From: an uncultured Arenicella sp.
GTDB taxonomy: Bacteria; Pseudomonadota; Gammaproteobacteria; Arenicellales; Arenicellaceae
Reading direction: 5' to 3'
DNA length: 58,323 nt
Assembly (NCBI GenBank): GCA_938048185.1
Contig: CALIVT010000028.1
Location: forward strand, 1-58,323
In this document: positions 36,854 to 45,524 of the stretch, in pieces
Layout of the letters: each line of letters begins with the position of its first letter
Position numbering within the stretch: the stretch's first letter is position 1
Position numbers and translations under genes: made by a program
The notes under the pieces: generated by a model
The model's database searches: none
The model's input: only the letters and a program-made list of their open reading frames with translations
What the model was told of the DNA's origin: nothing

Positions 36854-38320
36854 ATGAGTGAATTACCAGCAAAACATAGCGAGGGAAAACAGAAAGTAAA
36901 CCTCACGCGCCAATTTATGCTCTCAGGTTTGATTGCGGTTGTGCTGATCGTGTCATTGGCAACGCTTAGAGGCTACTATTCCTTAAGAGGCTATTCAGTG
37001 CGCGACGCCGGTGATGTGGTTGCGTCAAGGGTCAATGATGTGAGTAACCGAGTCGTCGCTTCGATGGTCGGTGATCAAAACGGAGATGCTAAAGGTCTTG
37101 ATAATAGTAACCTGGTAACCAGGCTTGGTTTGACCCTCAACCGTATTCGTGATGTAACGTCGGTCGAGCTGTATCGTATTGACAAGCGATATGTTTGGTC
37201 ATCATCGCCCAATAATACGACTTCTAGCGACGCTGCTGGAAGCGTTACGCGCGCATCAGCACCTCAGCTATCCGAGCGAGAGCTAGAGGCCTTCAATCGT
37301 ATTTTGGAAAACCCTGATATCGACAATGTTGTTCTCGACGAACGCTTTACCGAGATCAATACCTGGTTAGACGCTGTGGTAAATAAACCCAAGGTCTTGC
37401 CCATGTTGGTTAGACTTACCGATGGCACCGGCAGAGATCTTGGTATTGCGAAGCTCACGCGTGATTTTTCAGGTGCCTTGGTTGGCCCTCGCCATTTTGG
37501 CTTTCGTTTACTCGTCTTTGCGCTATTGGCAGCATTGCTTCTTTTTTCAATGTTGTATCTAAATTTTCGACGCGGTGTTAAGACTATCGAGCGTCAAGAG
37601 CAAAAATTAACACACCAGATATCACGCTTGTCAAACTTGCTGGCCATTAACAAAACGATGCAAAAAAGCATTAAGACTGCGAGCGCGCGCGCCGTTGAGT
37701 TGAATGAGCAGTTCTTGCGAAGAGTCGGCGCTGATTTGCACGACGGACCCGCGCAAATGATCGGCTATGCGGTGTTGCGCTTAAATAATGTTTCAAAAAA
37801 TGAGGCGGCTAAACAGTTTGGGCATGAATTTCATGCAGTTAAAGAGGCCTTAGACGAGTCACTCGAAGAAATACGCGGTATCTCATCTGGTTTAGTGTTG
37901 CCTGAGCTTGAGCAAATGAGCCTGGAGGAATGCTTACGTAAAGTGATTACCCTGCACGGCGCTAAATCGGATGCCGAAGTTGCGCAGTTTTATCAAGACC
38001 TGCCGCAAGACATTCCGTTGCCCATTAAAATATGCGCCTACCGTTTCCTGCAAGAGGGGTTGAATAACGCGCATCGACATGGCGCCGCTGAAAAGTGCCG
38101 AGTATCGGCTTACGTGCAGAAAGACGAGCTAATTATTGCGTTAAAAGATAATGGTATGGGGTTTCGCAAGTCGACACTCGGCAGTGGGAGTGGCGTACAC
38201 CTTGGTTTAACCGGATTAAAAGACCGCATAGAGAGCCTAGGGGGCACTTTCGCGATAAACAGTGAGCTGGGAGTTGGTACAGCGTTAAAGTTCTCAGTTA
38301 GCCTCAATGAAGACGCGTAG
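36854..38320 (+). CDS. NarX/LuxR-type membrane sensor histidine kinase
   Basis: A 488-residue kinase with TM1 (about 22-38), a periplasmic domain of about 175 residues without a recognised sensor fold, TM2 (about 216-236), a coiled-coil linker (about 243-285), HisKA_3 with His296 in GADLHDGPAQMIGY, and HATPase_c (N-box FLQEGLNNAHRHG, G-box DNGMGF and GLTGLKDRIESLGG). The HisKA_3 type pairs with NarL/FixJ regulators, and such a regulator is encoded 232 bases downstream. Ligand and regulon are unknown. Confidence 0.9.
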   Translation: MSELPAKHSEGKQKVNLTRQFMLSGLIAVVLIVSLATLRGYYSLRGYSVRDAGDVVASRVNDVSNRVVASMVGDQNGDAKGLDNSNLVTRLGLTLNRIRDVTSVELYRIDKRYVWSSSPNNTTSSDAAGSVTRASAPQLSERELEAFNRILENPDIDNVVLDERFTEINTWLDAVVNKPKVLPMLVRLTDGTGRDLGIAKLTRDFSGALVGPRHFGFRLLVFALLAALLLFSMLYLNFRRGVKTIERQEQKLTHQISRLSNLLAINKTMQKSIKTASARAVELNEQFLRRVGADLHDGPAQMIGYAVLRLNNVSKNEAAKQFGHEFHAVKEALDESLEEIRGISSGLVLPELEQMSLEECLRKVITLHGAKSDAEVAQFYQDLPQDIPLPIKICAYRFLQEGLNNAHRHGAAEKCRVSAYVQKDELIIALKDNGMGFRKSTLGSGSGVHLGLTGLKDRIESLGGTFAINSELGVGTALKFSVSLNEDA

Positions 38321-38552
38321 GCTTTGCGCGAAGCCAGGCCCGCAGCCCGAGCTGAGTTTTTTTGTAATATATGCACGCATCAATCATCAACAGTTTGGTA
38401 CTATAGACGGTGAGTAGATGAGCTTTGCCACTGAGCTTTGCTACTAAGTCATACTTGTTCATCGTGTTGCGCCTTGGCCTTGTTGTGCAGTCAACGTTAC
38501 AATAAGCGCCAAGAATATAGACTGCTTATAAATCTAACCATTGTAAGGAAAT

Positions 38553-39206
38553 ATGTCCGATTTAATTTCTATCATCGTTGTCGATGACCATCCTCTATTT
38601 CGTGAAGGTGTCGTAACCACTCTGGTTGAGAGCGGCTTTTTTGATGTGGTTGCTCAGGCCGGCAATAAAGAAGATGCCATCGCGCTTGCTGAAAAACATC
38701 TACCTGATTTGATGCTAGTGGACGTATCAATGCCAGGTGGCGGTATCGATACCGCACATCAAATAGCGAGTCGCGTGCCTATCGTTAAAGTCATTATGTT
38801 AACGGTATCTGAGCAAGAGCAAGACGTGCAAGCAGCCCTTAAGGCGCAAGCGCGTGGTTACGTGCTCAAAGGCGTTGCGTCTGATGATCTGATATCCATT
38901 CTTAAGGACATTAGCCGTGGAGACTCTTATATTTCCCCGAATCTTGCGGTTAACCTGCTGATGCGCAGCAGTGAAGACGCGCACAAAGAGACGGTTGACG
39001 ATTTTGATTTAAATGACCGTGAGCGTCAGATATTGGAAAAGCTTGCGATTGGCATGAGTAACCGTGATATCGCTGATGATATTCACTTAAGTGAGAAAAC
39101 CGTAAAGCATTACATGACGAATATCATGAATAAGTTACACGTGAGTAACCGTGTTCAGGCGGCCATCAAAGCTTATGAAATGGGCAAACAAGCAGGTCGG
39201 TTTTAG
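38553..39206 (+). CDS. NarL/FixJ-family response regulator
   Basis: A 217-residue response regulator with receiver acid residues Asp11-Asp12, phosphoacceptor Asp57 (MLVDVSMPGG), and a C-terminal LuxR HTH (LNDRERQILEKLAIGMSNRDIADDIHLSEKTVKHYMTNIMNKL, about 150-195). It is likely the partner of the kinase at 36854. No autoinducer-binding domain is present, so it is not a quorum-sensing LuxR. A 22-bp tandem duplication follows the stop codon. Confidence 0.92.
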   Translation: MSDLISIIVVDDHPLFREGVVTTLVESGFFDVVAQAGNKEDAIALAEKHLPDLMLVDVSMPGGGIDTAHQIASRVPIVKVIMLTVSEQEQDVQAALKAQARGYVLKGVASDDLISILKDISRGDSYISPNLAVNLLMRSSEDAHKETVDDFDLNDRERQILEKLAIGMSNRDIADDIHLSEKTVKHYMTNIMNKLHVSNRVQAAIKAYEMGKQAGRF

Positions 39207-39210
39207 AATC

Positions 39211-39254
39211 ATGAGTGCCCGGCTGCAGTGTGATGAGTGCTCGGCTGCAGTGTG
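39211..39254. repeat. 22-bp tandem duplication after the response regulator
   Basis: ATGAGTGCCCGGCTGCAGTG-TG (39211-39232) and the same with one C-to-T change (39233-39254) form a direct tandem. A third fragment ATAGATGCTGG follows. The repeat begins 4 bases after the response-regulator stop codon. Confidence 0.85.
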
Positions 39255-39501
39255 ATAGATGCTGGTTGTCACATGACAAGGAAAAGTTAAGACCTAAGTC
39301 TGACTTATTCGCTACTTAGTACCATAGTATTTCTCTGCCTAACTGCGTAAATTACACGAATGGTTAGGTAGGGCAGTAAATTGATTCTAACATTTAAAAG
39401 TTTTGGGTAGGGGTTAGGTAATCCTTTTTGTTAGAATTCGATTTATTTTGGTAAGAGATTTTGTAGGGAAATCGTTGACGACCATATTGCTAAACCGGAA
39501 G

Positions 39502-39527
39502 AAGCTCCCGTCAGGGAGCTTTTTTTT
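39502..39527 (+). terminator. Strong terminator 295 bases downstream of the response regulator
   Basis: The perfect 8-bp stem AAGCTCCC (39502-39509) / GGGAGCTT (39514-39521) with loop GTCA is followed by a T run to 39527. It ends a 447-base gap (39207-39653) with no protein-coding gene. The response regulator could simply have a long 3' UTR, or the terminator could belong to a separate small RNA. Confidence 0.9.
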
Positions 39528-39653
39528 CGCCCTCTGTTTTGTGCTTGCCTCTATTTGTATGCAGCCTCGACGAGTGAAGGCTGCCGCTAACTAGTTGATC
39601 GCTAAATTTTCAGTGCGCCTCGCACGCGCATAGGCGCAGGACGAACGTTAGGG

Positions 39654-40832
39654 TCACTGCATATCCTCATAGCATTTATTAACTGCGCTGATTGCGGCAC
39701 CACGATCAAGCGTTAAGTTTTGGTTTATCAGCGCGGCTTCCAGCGCGTGTACGCACAGGCGAACATTGCTTGGTCTCGACGCGTAACCCATCAGACCGAT
39801 TCGCCAGACCTTGCCGGCTAGCTGGCCTAGCCCCGCACCAATTTCCAAGCTGTATTGATTCAAAAGTTGCTTGCGCACTGCCGCCTCGTCTATCCCTGGC
39901 GGTACCGAAACCGCGTTTAACTGGGGCAATCGATCTTGTTCTTTAACCACAAGACTTAGACCGAGAGCCTCTAGACCCGCTTTAAGTGCAAGATGGTTAC
40001 TCTGGTGGCGAGCCCAGCTGTTGTGTAGGCCTTCTTCTTTTAGAATGAGTAATGCTTCATGCATCGCATAGAGGGCGTTTACGGGCGCTGTGTGATGGTA
40101 GGCGCGCTGTGTGCCTTTACCCCAGTAACCCATTACTAAATTCATGTCCAGGAACCAGCTTTGGACTGGAGTCTTGCGGTTCGAAATACGCGTTTGGGCC
40201 CTTGTACTAAAGGTTAACGGCGACAAGCCCGGAACACACGAGAGACATTTTTGGGTGCCACTGTAAACGGCGTCAGCGCCCCAACCATCGACATCTACCT
40301 CGATGCCCGCTAACCCGGTGACGGTGTCGACAATACTTAGCATGCCGTCATCTGCCGCCAACTTACACAGCGCGCGTGCGTCGCTTTGTACTCCGGTCGA
40401 CGTTTCAGCGTGTACAAACGCAATTGCGGTAGCGTGCGGGTACTCGGTGATTGCGTGTTGGACTTTTTCAATGTCGACTGCGGCTCCCCAATCGTCTATA
40501 ACCATCACAGCCGTCGCTCCAACACGTTCTACGTTTTCTTTCATTCGTCCGCCGAACACACCGTTTTGACAAACGATGACGGTATCTCCAGGCTCGATCA
40601 AATTTACAAACGCCGCTTCCATGCCCGCCGACCCTGGTGCAGACAATGGCAAGGTAAGCTCGTTTCCGGTTTGAAAAGCGTATTGAAGTAGCGTCTTGGT
40701 TTCGTCCATCAGACGAATGAACTCGGGGTCTAAGTGACCGATAGTCGGTCTGGCTAGGGCCGATAGAATGCGAGGGTTTACGTCAGACGGGCCTGGGCCC
40801 ATCAAGGTGCGTAGCGGAGGATGAAAGCTCAT
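39654..40832 (-). CDS. Class V aminotransferase (alanine/serine-glyoxylate type)
   Basis: PLP enzyme of 392 residues resembling alanine-glyoxylate and serine-glyoxylate aminotransferases. N-terminal TLMGPGPSDVNPRIL (about 9-23), GHLDPEF, SAPGSAGMEAAFVN (about 64-77), HAETSTGVQS (about 141-150), DTVTGLAG, and the Schiff-base lysine Lys195 in YSGTQKCLS are all typical. Substrate pair cannot be fixed from sequence alone. It has no operon partner: upstream is the gap before the outer-membrane protein gene, and downstream is noncoding. Confidence 0.9.
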   Translation of the reverse strand: MSFHPPLRTLMGPGPSDVNPRILSALARPTIGHLDPEFIRLMDETKTLLQYAFQTGNELTLPLSAPGSAGMEAAFVNLIEPGDTVIVCQNGVFGGRMKENVERVGATAVMVIDDWGAAVDIEKVQHAITEYPHATAIAFVHAETSTGVQSDARALCKLAADDGMLSIVDTVTGLAGIEVDVDGWGADAVYSGTQKCLSCVPGLSPLTFSTRAQTRISNRKTPVQSWFLDMNLVMGYWGKGTQRAYHHTAPVNALYAMHEALLILKEEGLHNSWARHQSNHLALKAGLEALGLSLVVKEQDRLPQLNAVSVPPGIDEAAVRKQLLNQYSLEIGAGLGQLAGKVWRIGLMGYASRPSNVRLCVHALEAALINQNLTLDRGAAISAVNKCYEDMQ

Positions 40833-40982
40833 GGAGATACCCGTTCATATACACAAGTAAGAATAATGGCTTACATTATAGACAAAGCGTATTGCGCTGT
40901 GCGTTTGCGCCGTAAGTTTCGACTATTTGTTTTATGAATTTATAATTTGCGATGCTGCTTATTATAGCGGTTTGAGCGTAGT

Positions 40983-42143
40983 CTACTTATGGCGTCGTCG
41001 CTGATAGTAATCGCCGAGCAACATATCAAACTGTAAGCCAAATCTAATTGCGCTTTTATAAGGAGCGCCAACTTCTTCGCGCTCCCAGCGAAAATCCACA
41101 CCAGTCTCTAGATATAACCATTCGCGCAAAATCGGTCGGATATAGGTGAAGGTCATACCGTACTCGGGCAGCGATACTGGGTTCTCTACCTCGCCACGCA
41201 TATACAGGCTGCTTGAGACACCGCGCTTGTCGCTAATAGAGTGGTGCCAGGTGGTCTCTGTAAACCACTCCCATTGCTCCGCCTCTTCGGTGTACTTTAC
41301 GCTGGCTTGGCTCACCCAAATATCGTTGTCACCGAGATGGCTAGTATAGTCCGCGCGGCTACTAACGCCGTAGCCATCTTGTTCGCGCCAGAAAATTGTT
41401 TGCGTGGTGCGTAAAAAGCTTTGGTCGCTAAGCGGGAATAAATACCGATGCGCCACTTTAGCGTAAGGGCTAAAGCCGCTGCTTAGTTTAGCGCCAACCG
41501 AAAAGTCAAAGCCGTTGCTGTCTTTGCTTGGCGTTCTATAGCCTAAACCAACTAACCACTCGCTGTCTTCGTCGTTGGTTGAGCGCAGTCCAACATTGCT
41601 TACTCGATCTTCATTGACCTCAGTGTTACTTATGTAACTGTCCTCTTCAACACGACCGACAAACGCATCAAAGCGTTTGCTCACATTCGGTAGTTTGGTG
41701 CGTATGCGTACTCTTAGTCGTGGGTCGATGCCTTCAATTTCATCGTGTTTGAAACCTATCGAAACTTTGCCACGAAAATCTTGTCCCGAAAATGGTTCAC
41801 TGTCACCAAATAGACCGTCAAGCCAGCTCGCGGTATTACACAGTCGGGAGTGGGTGTCCGCACGAACGGCGTCGACCCACAATTCGCCTTCGGTTTCGCG
41901 TTTGCAGCCATTGCTCGGTTTGTCGCTTGCATGTAGCGACTCAATCTTGCTTAGATCAGAGTGACTGATACTAATCTGAGGGTCGTTTGAGCGCGACACT
42001 GGTGTCGATTGCTCAGGCTGCGCACTATTAGATAGCACGTCGATTGACTGTCCGTCTTGTGGTTGACCGCCGGCATGGGTGTCGAGACCGGCACACAATA
42101 AACCGGTTAATATCAGGGCATTGCTATAAGCGCTAATAGTCAT
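40983..42143 (-). CDS. Predicted outer-membrane beta-barrel protein, unknown function
   Basis: Unrecognised 386-residue protein. It has a signal peptide (about 1-25, cleavage near THA/G), a polar low-complexity segment (about 26-80), then alternating aromatic/hydrophobic strands such as RGKVSIGFKHDE, EWLVGLGYRTP, FDFSVGAKLS, AKVAHRYLFP, TQTIFWREQ, WEWFTETTWHH, LYLETGVDFRWE and IRFGLQFDML. These read as a beta-barrel of about 10-12 strands. It ends in basic residues rather than a terminal Phe, so BAM recognition may be atypical. It lies 124 bases downstream of a lipoprotein gene on the same strand, probably co-expressed. Confidence 0.7.
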   Translation of the reverse strand: MTISAYSNALILTGLLCAGLDTHAGGQPQDGQSIDVLSNSAQPEQSTPVSRSNDPQISISHSDLSKIESLHASDKPSNGCKRETEGELWVDAVRADTHSRLCNTASWLDGLFGDSEPFSGQDFRGKVSIGFKHDEIEGIDPRLRVRIRTKLPNVSKRFDAFVGRVEEDSYISNTEVNEDRVSNVGLRSTNDEDSEWLVGLGYRTPSKDSNGFDFSVGAKLSSGFSPYAKVAHRYLFPLSDQSFLRTTQTIFWREQDGYGVSSRADYTSHLGDNDIWVSQASVKYTEEAEQWEWFTETTWHHSISDKRGVSSSLYMRGEVENPVSLPEYGMTFTYIRPILREWLYLETGVDFRWEREEVGAPYKSAIRFGLQFDMLLGDYYQRRRHK

Positions 42144-42267
42144 CTAGCGAGTTTAAACTAACTGTCGTTGAAAGCTAAGAGTTATCATTTTTGTAAGATA
42201 GAGTAAGCGGTTCCTGTAAACATGTAGCTTGCAGCCTAGTTCACTGCTGTACACGTAATATTGTTTT

Positions 42268-42837
42268 CTAAAAATTATCATAATCTTCGACTGGGTAATA
42301 GCGCTCGTAGCTAATTTCTTTCGGCGTGACTTCGCGTGCAATCAGCGCCGCGACATCGGCCTCAACCCGGGTTACGAAGTTGTCATGGTCATTGCGTTCT
42401 GCGGCGGTGCGCAAGGCGCTGCCCCACGCGATCATATTGCTGCTGTTGATGTTTCTGTACTCGTTGTCTTGAGCCCATTCATTGGCAATGTCGATACCTA
42501 ATCGTTCCAGCCGCTCGACCATTTTTTCGCGTTCTGGCTCGCTCTCCATTGAGCTAAGAAATAGCCCGGAAACTCGGTTCCAACCGTTCGGGTAAAGCGT
42601 CGTGCCGTGGTAAAACCGAATTATCCAGCTTAGGTGCGTGCTGATGGCTTTGTCACTAACCTCAGTAAGGTTACGTTTGACGTAATAGGCATCGACAAAT
42701 ATTTTCCGATCGGGAATATCGTCCGGCCAATCGTCTCTAGATGTCATTGTTTGGCAGGCAGAAAGCACCAATGAAAGTAATATTAAGCAGGATAGGCGCG
42801 TTGTTTTGAACATCATAGAACGGGTTAGTTTGGTCAA
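42268..42837 (-). CDS. Predicted lipoprotein of unknown function
   Basis: A 189-residue protein with a lipoprotein signal: hydrophobic LSCLILLSLVLSAC, lipobox LSAC, lipidated Cys28. The residue after Cys is Gln, so outer-membrane sorting is expected by the usual rule. The start may be Met8 or Met9. The mature part is charged and helical, with W-rich segments HLSWIIRFYHG and NEWAQDNEYRN. It does not match a family I know. It is the upstream member of a pair with the predicted barrel at 40983, which suggests a two-component envelope complex. Confidence 0.72.
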   Translation of the reverse strand: MTKLTRSMMFKTTRLSCLILLSLVLSACQTMTSRDDWPDDIPDRKIFVDAYYVKRNLTEVSDKAISTHLSWIIRFYHGTTLYPNGWNRVSGLFLSSMESEPEREKMVERLERLGIDIANEWAQDNEYRNINSSNMIAWGSALRTAAERNDHDNFVTRVEADVAALIAREVTPKEISYERYYPVEDYDNF

Positions 42838-43245
42838 GTGGACGAAATTCTCGCTCGAATTGTAGCTAAGGTGGGGTTTTTTGTGTAAAAAACTTAAAAA
42901 TTGATACTGTAATTAGCGAATCTGAAGAAATTCGTCGTTTATGTGACAGTCAAAGGGTAGCTCAAAGTTTTAAACTGACAAGCGACAGGAAAAGTTGCAT
43001 GTCAAAATGCTTGGTTTTGTAAAGTTTCGTAATTTCTTGAAGACGTACGTTGGAATTTCTTCTGGATTTCTGTCTAATAACTCAATCCGAGTTTTTGGTT
43101 GGCCGTTAGCTCTTTAGATAAAATTACGGAGTGACATTTTGTCTCGGTAATGACGGGGTCAGTGTGTTTGTGGCGTTAAGTCTCGCGAGAAATATATTGA
43201 TACTAAATTCGGAAAATTTAATAGCACACTCTATAGGGGTATACA
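42838..43245. other. AT-rich gap between lipoprotein gene and tetR-like gene
   Basis: About 408 bases, AT-rich, with divergent genes on each side, so it must hold both promoters. I see no coding region, terminator or strong repeat. AGGGGT about 8 bases before the GTG at 43246 is a plausible ribosome binding site. Confidence 0.4.
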
Positions 43246-43833
43246 GTGGATTTAAGAAAAAGACGCAGCCAAGAGAAACTGCAGTTGGCGCTTGCGCAAC
43301 ACTTACAAAGTAAAACAATTGATGAAATAACGATCGGTGAATTAACAAAAACCGCGGGTGTTAGTCGACAGACCTTTTATTCAAACTTTGATAGCAAACA
43401 ATCTATTTTGTTGTCTCGGATTGAAGCTCTGTTTGAAAAGAGCTGGAGTAAGACTGAGGTTTTGGTGCAGAACTCTGAGATAGGCCGAGAAGAATTTGTT
43501 GAGTTTAGTGTTCGAAATTTACTTGAGGAATGCGATAAAGAGCGAACAATGATGCGTGCAGCCTTTACCGGTCAAGCGGGCATTCAATGTTTGTCATTAT
43601 TGAAAACGCTTATTTCACGTTTAATTTCCGATCGAATTTTATTTCAGTTTAATCATAATTTTAATGCGAGACAGCTAGACACTATTTCCGATTTCTATGC
43701 AGGTGGCATTATTGGGACCGTTCAAGGTTGGCTGGTTGATGATTCGGCAATGAAAGACATTGGCTCGGTCGCACGACAAATTGGTCGACTGATTCCACAT
43801 GGGTTGGATGGTTATATCTCTAAGCCCTACTAA
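43246..43833 (+). CDS. TetR/AcrR-family transcriptional regulator
   Basis: A 195-residue protein starting at GTG 43246. The N-terminal HTH is clear: ALAQHLQSKTIDEITIGELTKTAGVSRQTFYSNFDSKQSIL (about 16-56). The C-terminal ligand domain is of the TetR_C_33/AcrR-like type and not specific. It is flanked by a terminator 70 bases downstream, so it is transcribed alone. No neighbouring transporter or enzyme indicates its target. Confidence 0.85.
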   Translation: MDLRKRRSQEKLQLALAQHLQSKTIDEITIGELTKTAGVSRQTFYSNFDSKQSILLSRIEALFEKSWSKTEVLVQNSEIGREEFVEFSVRNLLEECDKERTMMRAAFTGQAGIQCLSLLKTLISRLISDRILFQFNHNFNARQLDTISDFYAGGIIGTVQGWLVDDSAMKDIGSVARQIGRLIPHGLDGYISKPY

Positions 43834-43902
43834 ATTCGAGGTTTATAATTTTTGATAACGAATTAAATATTAATTAAGGCCTACCATAAAGGTCACTTAG
43901 AT

Positions 43903-43937
43903 GGGGTTCTCGATTGTTCGGGGACCCCGTTTTTTTT
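43903..43937 (+). terminator. Terminator between tetR-like gene and suhB
   Basis: The 10-bp stem GGGGTTCTCG (43903-43912) / CGGGGACCCC (43919-43928), with two G-T wobbles and loop ATTGTT, is followed by G and eight T. Its position shows the next gene does not start at the early TTG at 43914. Confidence 0.88.
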
Positions 43938-43970
43938 GCACTGGGGCCGCGACTGCTGGATAATCCCAAG

Positions 43971-44768
43971 ATGCACAATATTCTAGAGGTGGCAAAACAA
44001 GCGGCGCGTATTGGCGGTGAGGTTATTCAAGAGGGCGCTGGGCGCCGCGACTCGCTCGATATAGAGCAAAAGAGTTTGCATGACTATGTTTCCGAGGTTG
44101 ATCGCAATTCTGAACACGCAATTAAGTCACATATACTCAGCGCGTTTCCCACGCATAAAATCGTAGGGGAGGAGTATGGTGAACACGCGGGCCTCGAGAA
44201 TATCAAGTGGGTGATTGACCCACTTGATGGCACGACCAATTTCCTTAGAGGTATTCCTCATTACGCTGTTTCGATTGCTGTGTTACGTGATGGTGTACCG
44301 GAGTACGCCGTTGTATTCGACCCGGTCAAGGACGAAATGTTTTGCGCCAGTCACGGCGGTGGTGCATTGCTCAATGATGTGCCAATTGGCGTGAGTGATT
44401 TGGCGTCCAGTCGAGGCGGGCTATTCGCCACTGGCGTGCCGTTCAGCGGCGATAATTTGACAAATATTGATCGTTTTACCAGCACCATGGTCGCGATTCT
44501 TGAGCAACACACGAGCGGCATTCGTCGTTTGGGTTCCGCTGCGCTTGATTTGGCTTACGTTGCCGCAGGTCGATACGATGGGTATTGGGAGGCGAACCTC
44601 AAGCTTTGGGACATTGCCGCAGGGGTATTGTTGGTAACGGAAGCCGGCGGGGTGGTGAGCGATTTACGTGGGAATCAAGACCACTTGATTAGTGGTGATG
44701 TACTCGCAGCGGGCGCGGGAGTGCATCCAGATATGGCCAGACTGACGTCTCGCTTTTACAAGGGTTGA
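43971..44768 (+). CDS. suhB: Inositol-1-monophosphatase family protein
   Basis: A 265-residue member of the inositol monophosphatase family. Metal-binding residues are present: Glu67-Glu68 in VGEEYGE, Asp83 and Asp86 in WVIDPLDGTTN, and the C-terminal WDIAAG motif. ATG 43971 (MHNILEVAKQAA) matches the usual N-terminus MHPMLN...AAR of SuhB, and the frame extended to 43914 would read through the terminator hairpin. In E. coli SuhB also joins the Nus factor antitermination complex. Whether this one does so is not visible from sequence. Confidence 0.9.
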   Translation: MHNILEVAKQAARIGGEVIQEGAGRRDSLDIEQKSLHDYVSEVDRNSEHAIKSHILSAFPTHKIVGEEYGEHAGLENIKWVIDPLDGTTNFLRGIPHYAVSIAVLRDGVPEYAVVFDPVKDEMFCASHGGGALLNDVPIGVSDLASSRGGLFATGVPFSGDNLTNIDRFTSTMVAILEQHTSGIRRLGSAALDLAYVAAGRYDGYWEANLKLWDIAAGVLLVTEAGGVVSDLRGNQDHLISGDVLAAGAGVHPDMARLTSRFYKG

Positions 44769-44849
44769 ATAGCCTATGCTCTCCGCTTGGTATCAAATCG
44801 ATCACTCTACTACTTCTAAATCTGTCGACTTAAAAGCGTACTCGGCATC

Positions 44850-44881
44850 AAAAAAGCCATTGCTGTTAAGCGATGGCTTTA
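44850..44881. terminator. Bidirectional terminator, strong on the minus strand
   Basis: AGCCATTGC (44855-44863) and GCGATGGCT (44870-44878) form a 9-bp stem with one wobble. Six A precede it and TTTAT follows. On the minus strand the hairpin is followed by TTTTTT, an ideal terminator about 125 bases after the 23-codon reading frame. On the plus strand it can end suhB. Confidence 0.85.
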
Positions 44882-45005
44882 TACACGTTCCGTCTTGCTC
44901 GTGAAGTTAAACCTGCGAATATCGCGATTGAATTCAACGCTCACATTTTTCCTTTTAGGCGCAGCCAGTTAAGGCTAAGCCAAATTGTTTTTTGTTATCT
45001 TGTTG

Positions 45006-45077
45006 CTAGTGGTCAGAAAGCTCGTTAAAAGCAACTAAACCAAGTAGTACAAGTGTAACGATGGTCATGATTTCCAT
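45006..45077 (-). CDS. Candidate 23-residue membrane peptide
   Basis: A short minus-strand frame with ATG at 45077 and TAG at 45006-45008. It encodes an N-terminal MEIMTIVTLVLLGLVAF transmembrane-like stretch (about residues 3-17) and a polar NELSDH tail. AGGTG lies about 7 bases upstream of the ATG, and a strong minus-strand terminator is 125 bases downstream. Such a single-span peptide resembles small bioenergetic or transporter subunits in size, but I recognise no family. It is the only coding candidate in a 756-base gap (44769-45524). The upstream part of the gap carries the acnD control region. Confidence 0.55.
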   Translation of the reverse strand: MEIMTIVTLVLLGLVAFNELSDH

Positions 45078-45349
45078 AATAGCACCTAAGTTAAAGTTAA
45101 AATAAAGTTCGAATTTCAGTGGCTTGCCGTATAGGGTCTGCTCTGAATACACTCGTAATATGCGGCTTCTGAACTGATTTTAAAAATGGTTTATCCTTAT
45201 ATTTAAAATAACCTGTAGTTATGGCTATTCATTTCAATTGGTTTATTTAGAATATCATGCGCGTAGCCTTTGCAGAAGGCATCACTGACGCGTCGCGTCG
45301 TTTAGTTAGTGTGCACTTGCGCAATTTCGTTAGCCAGCTGTGATACAAT

Positions 45350-45361
45350 ATTGTCAACAAT
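45350..45361. promoter_or_regulatory. Palindrome ATTGTCAACAAT upstream of acnD (site 1)
   Basis: ATTGT-CA-ACAAT, half-sites ATTGT/ACAAT separated by 2 bases. The identical 12-mer occurs at 53441-53452 just before gntR-prpBC. FadR/VanR-type GntR regulators commonly bind such short palindromes, so this is a candidate operator of the methylcitrate regulator. Confidence 0.6.
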
Positions 45362-45411
45362 TGAAGTCAATTTTTCATTAAAACTGATTTTTATGAATGA
45401 TTTGATGCCTT

Positions 45412-45423
45412 ATTGTAAACAAT
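45412..45423. promoter_or_regulatory. Palindrome ATTGTAAACAAT upstream of acnD (site 2)
   Basis: A second ATTGTnnACAAT copy, 62 bases downstream of site 1 and about 100 bases before the acnD ATG. Two phased sites (about six helical turns apart) could allow cooperative binding or looping. Confidence 0.6.
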
Positions 45424-45524
45424 GATTGAATTCAATATCGTTCAACACGGTTTCATCCGATCACTTTTATCGCGCCGTTAGACCCGAAATAGGTTCTCAA
45501 AGCCACCAATACTTCTAATTTTCT

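Noticed and set aside
42153-42341. 62-codon minus-strand frame between the lipoprotein and barrel genes
   Set aside because: Overlaps the lipoprotein gene end in another frame and shows no RBS or domain.
43131-43313. 60-codon plus-strand frame overlapping the tetR-like start
   Set aside because: Its 3' part is another frame of the TetR gene; no independent support.
43914-43970. Upstream TTG extension of suhB
   Set aside because: The extension reads through the terminator hairpin and T-run at 43903-43937, and the family N-terminus matches ATG 43971.
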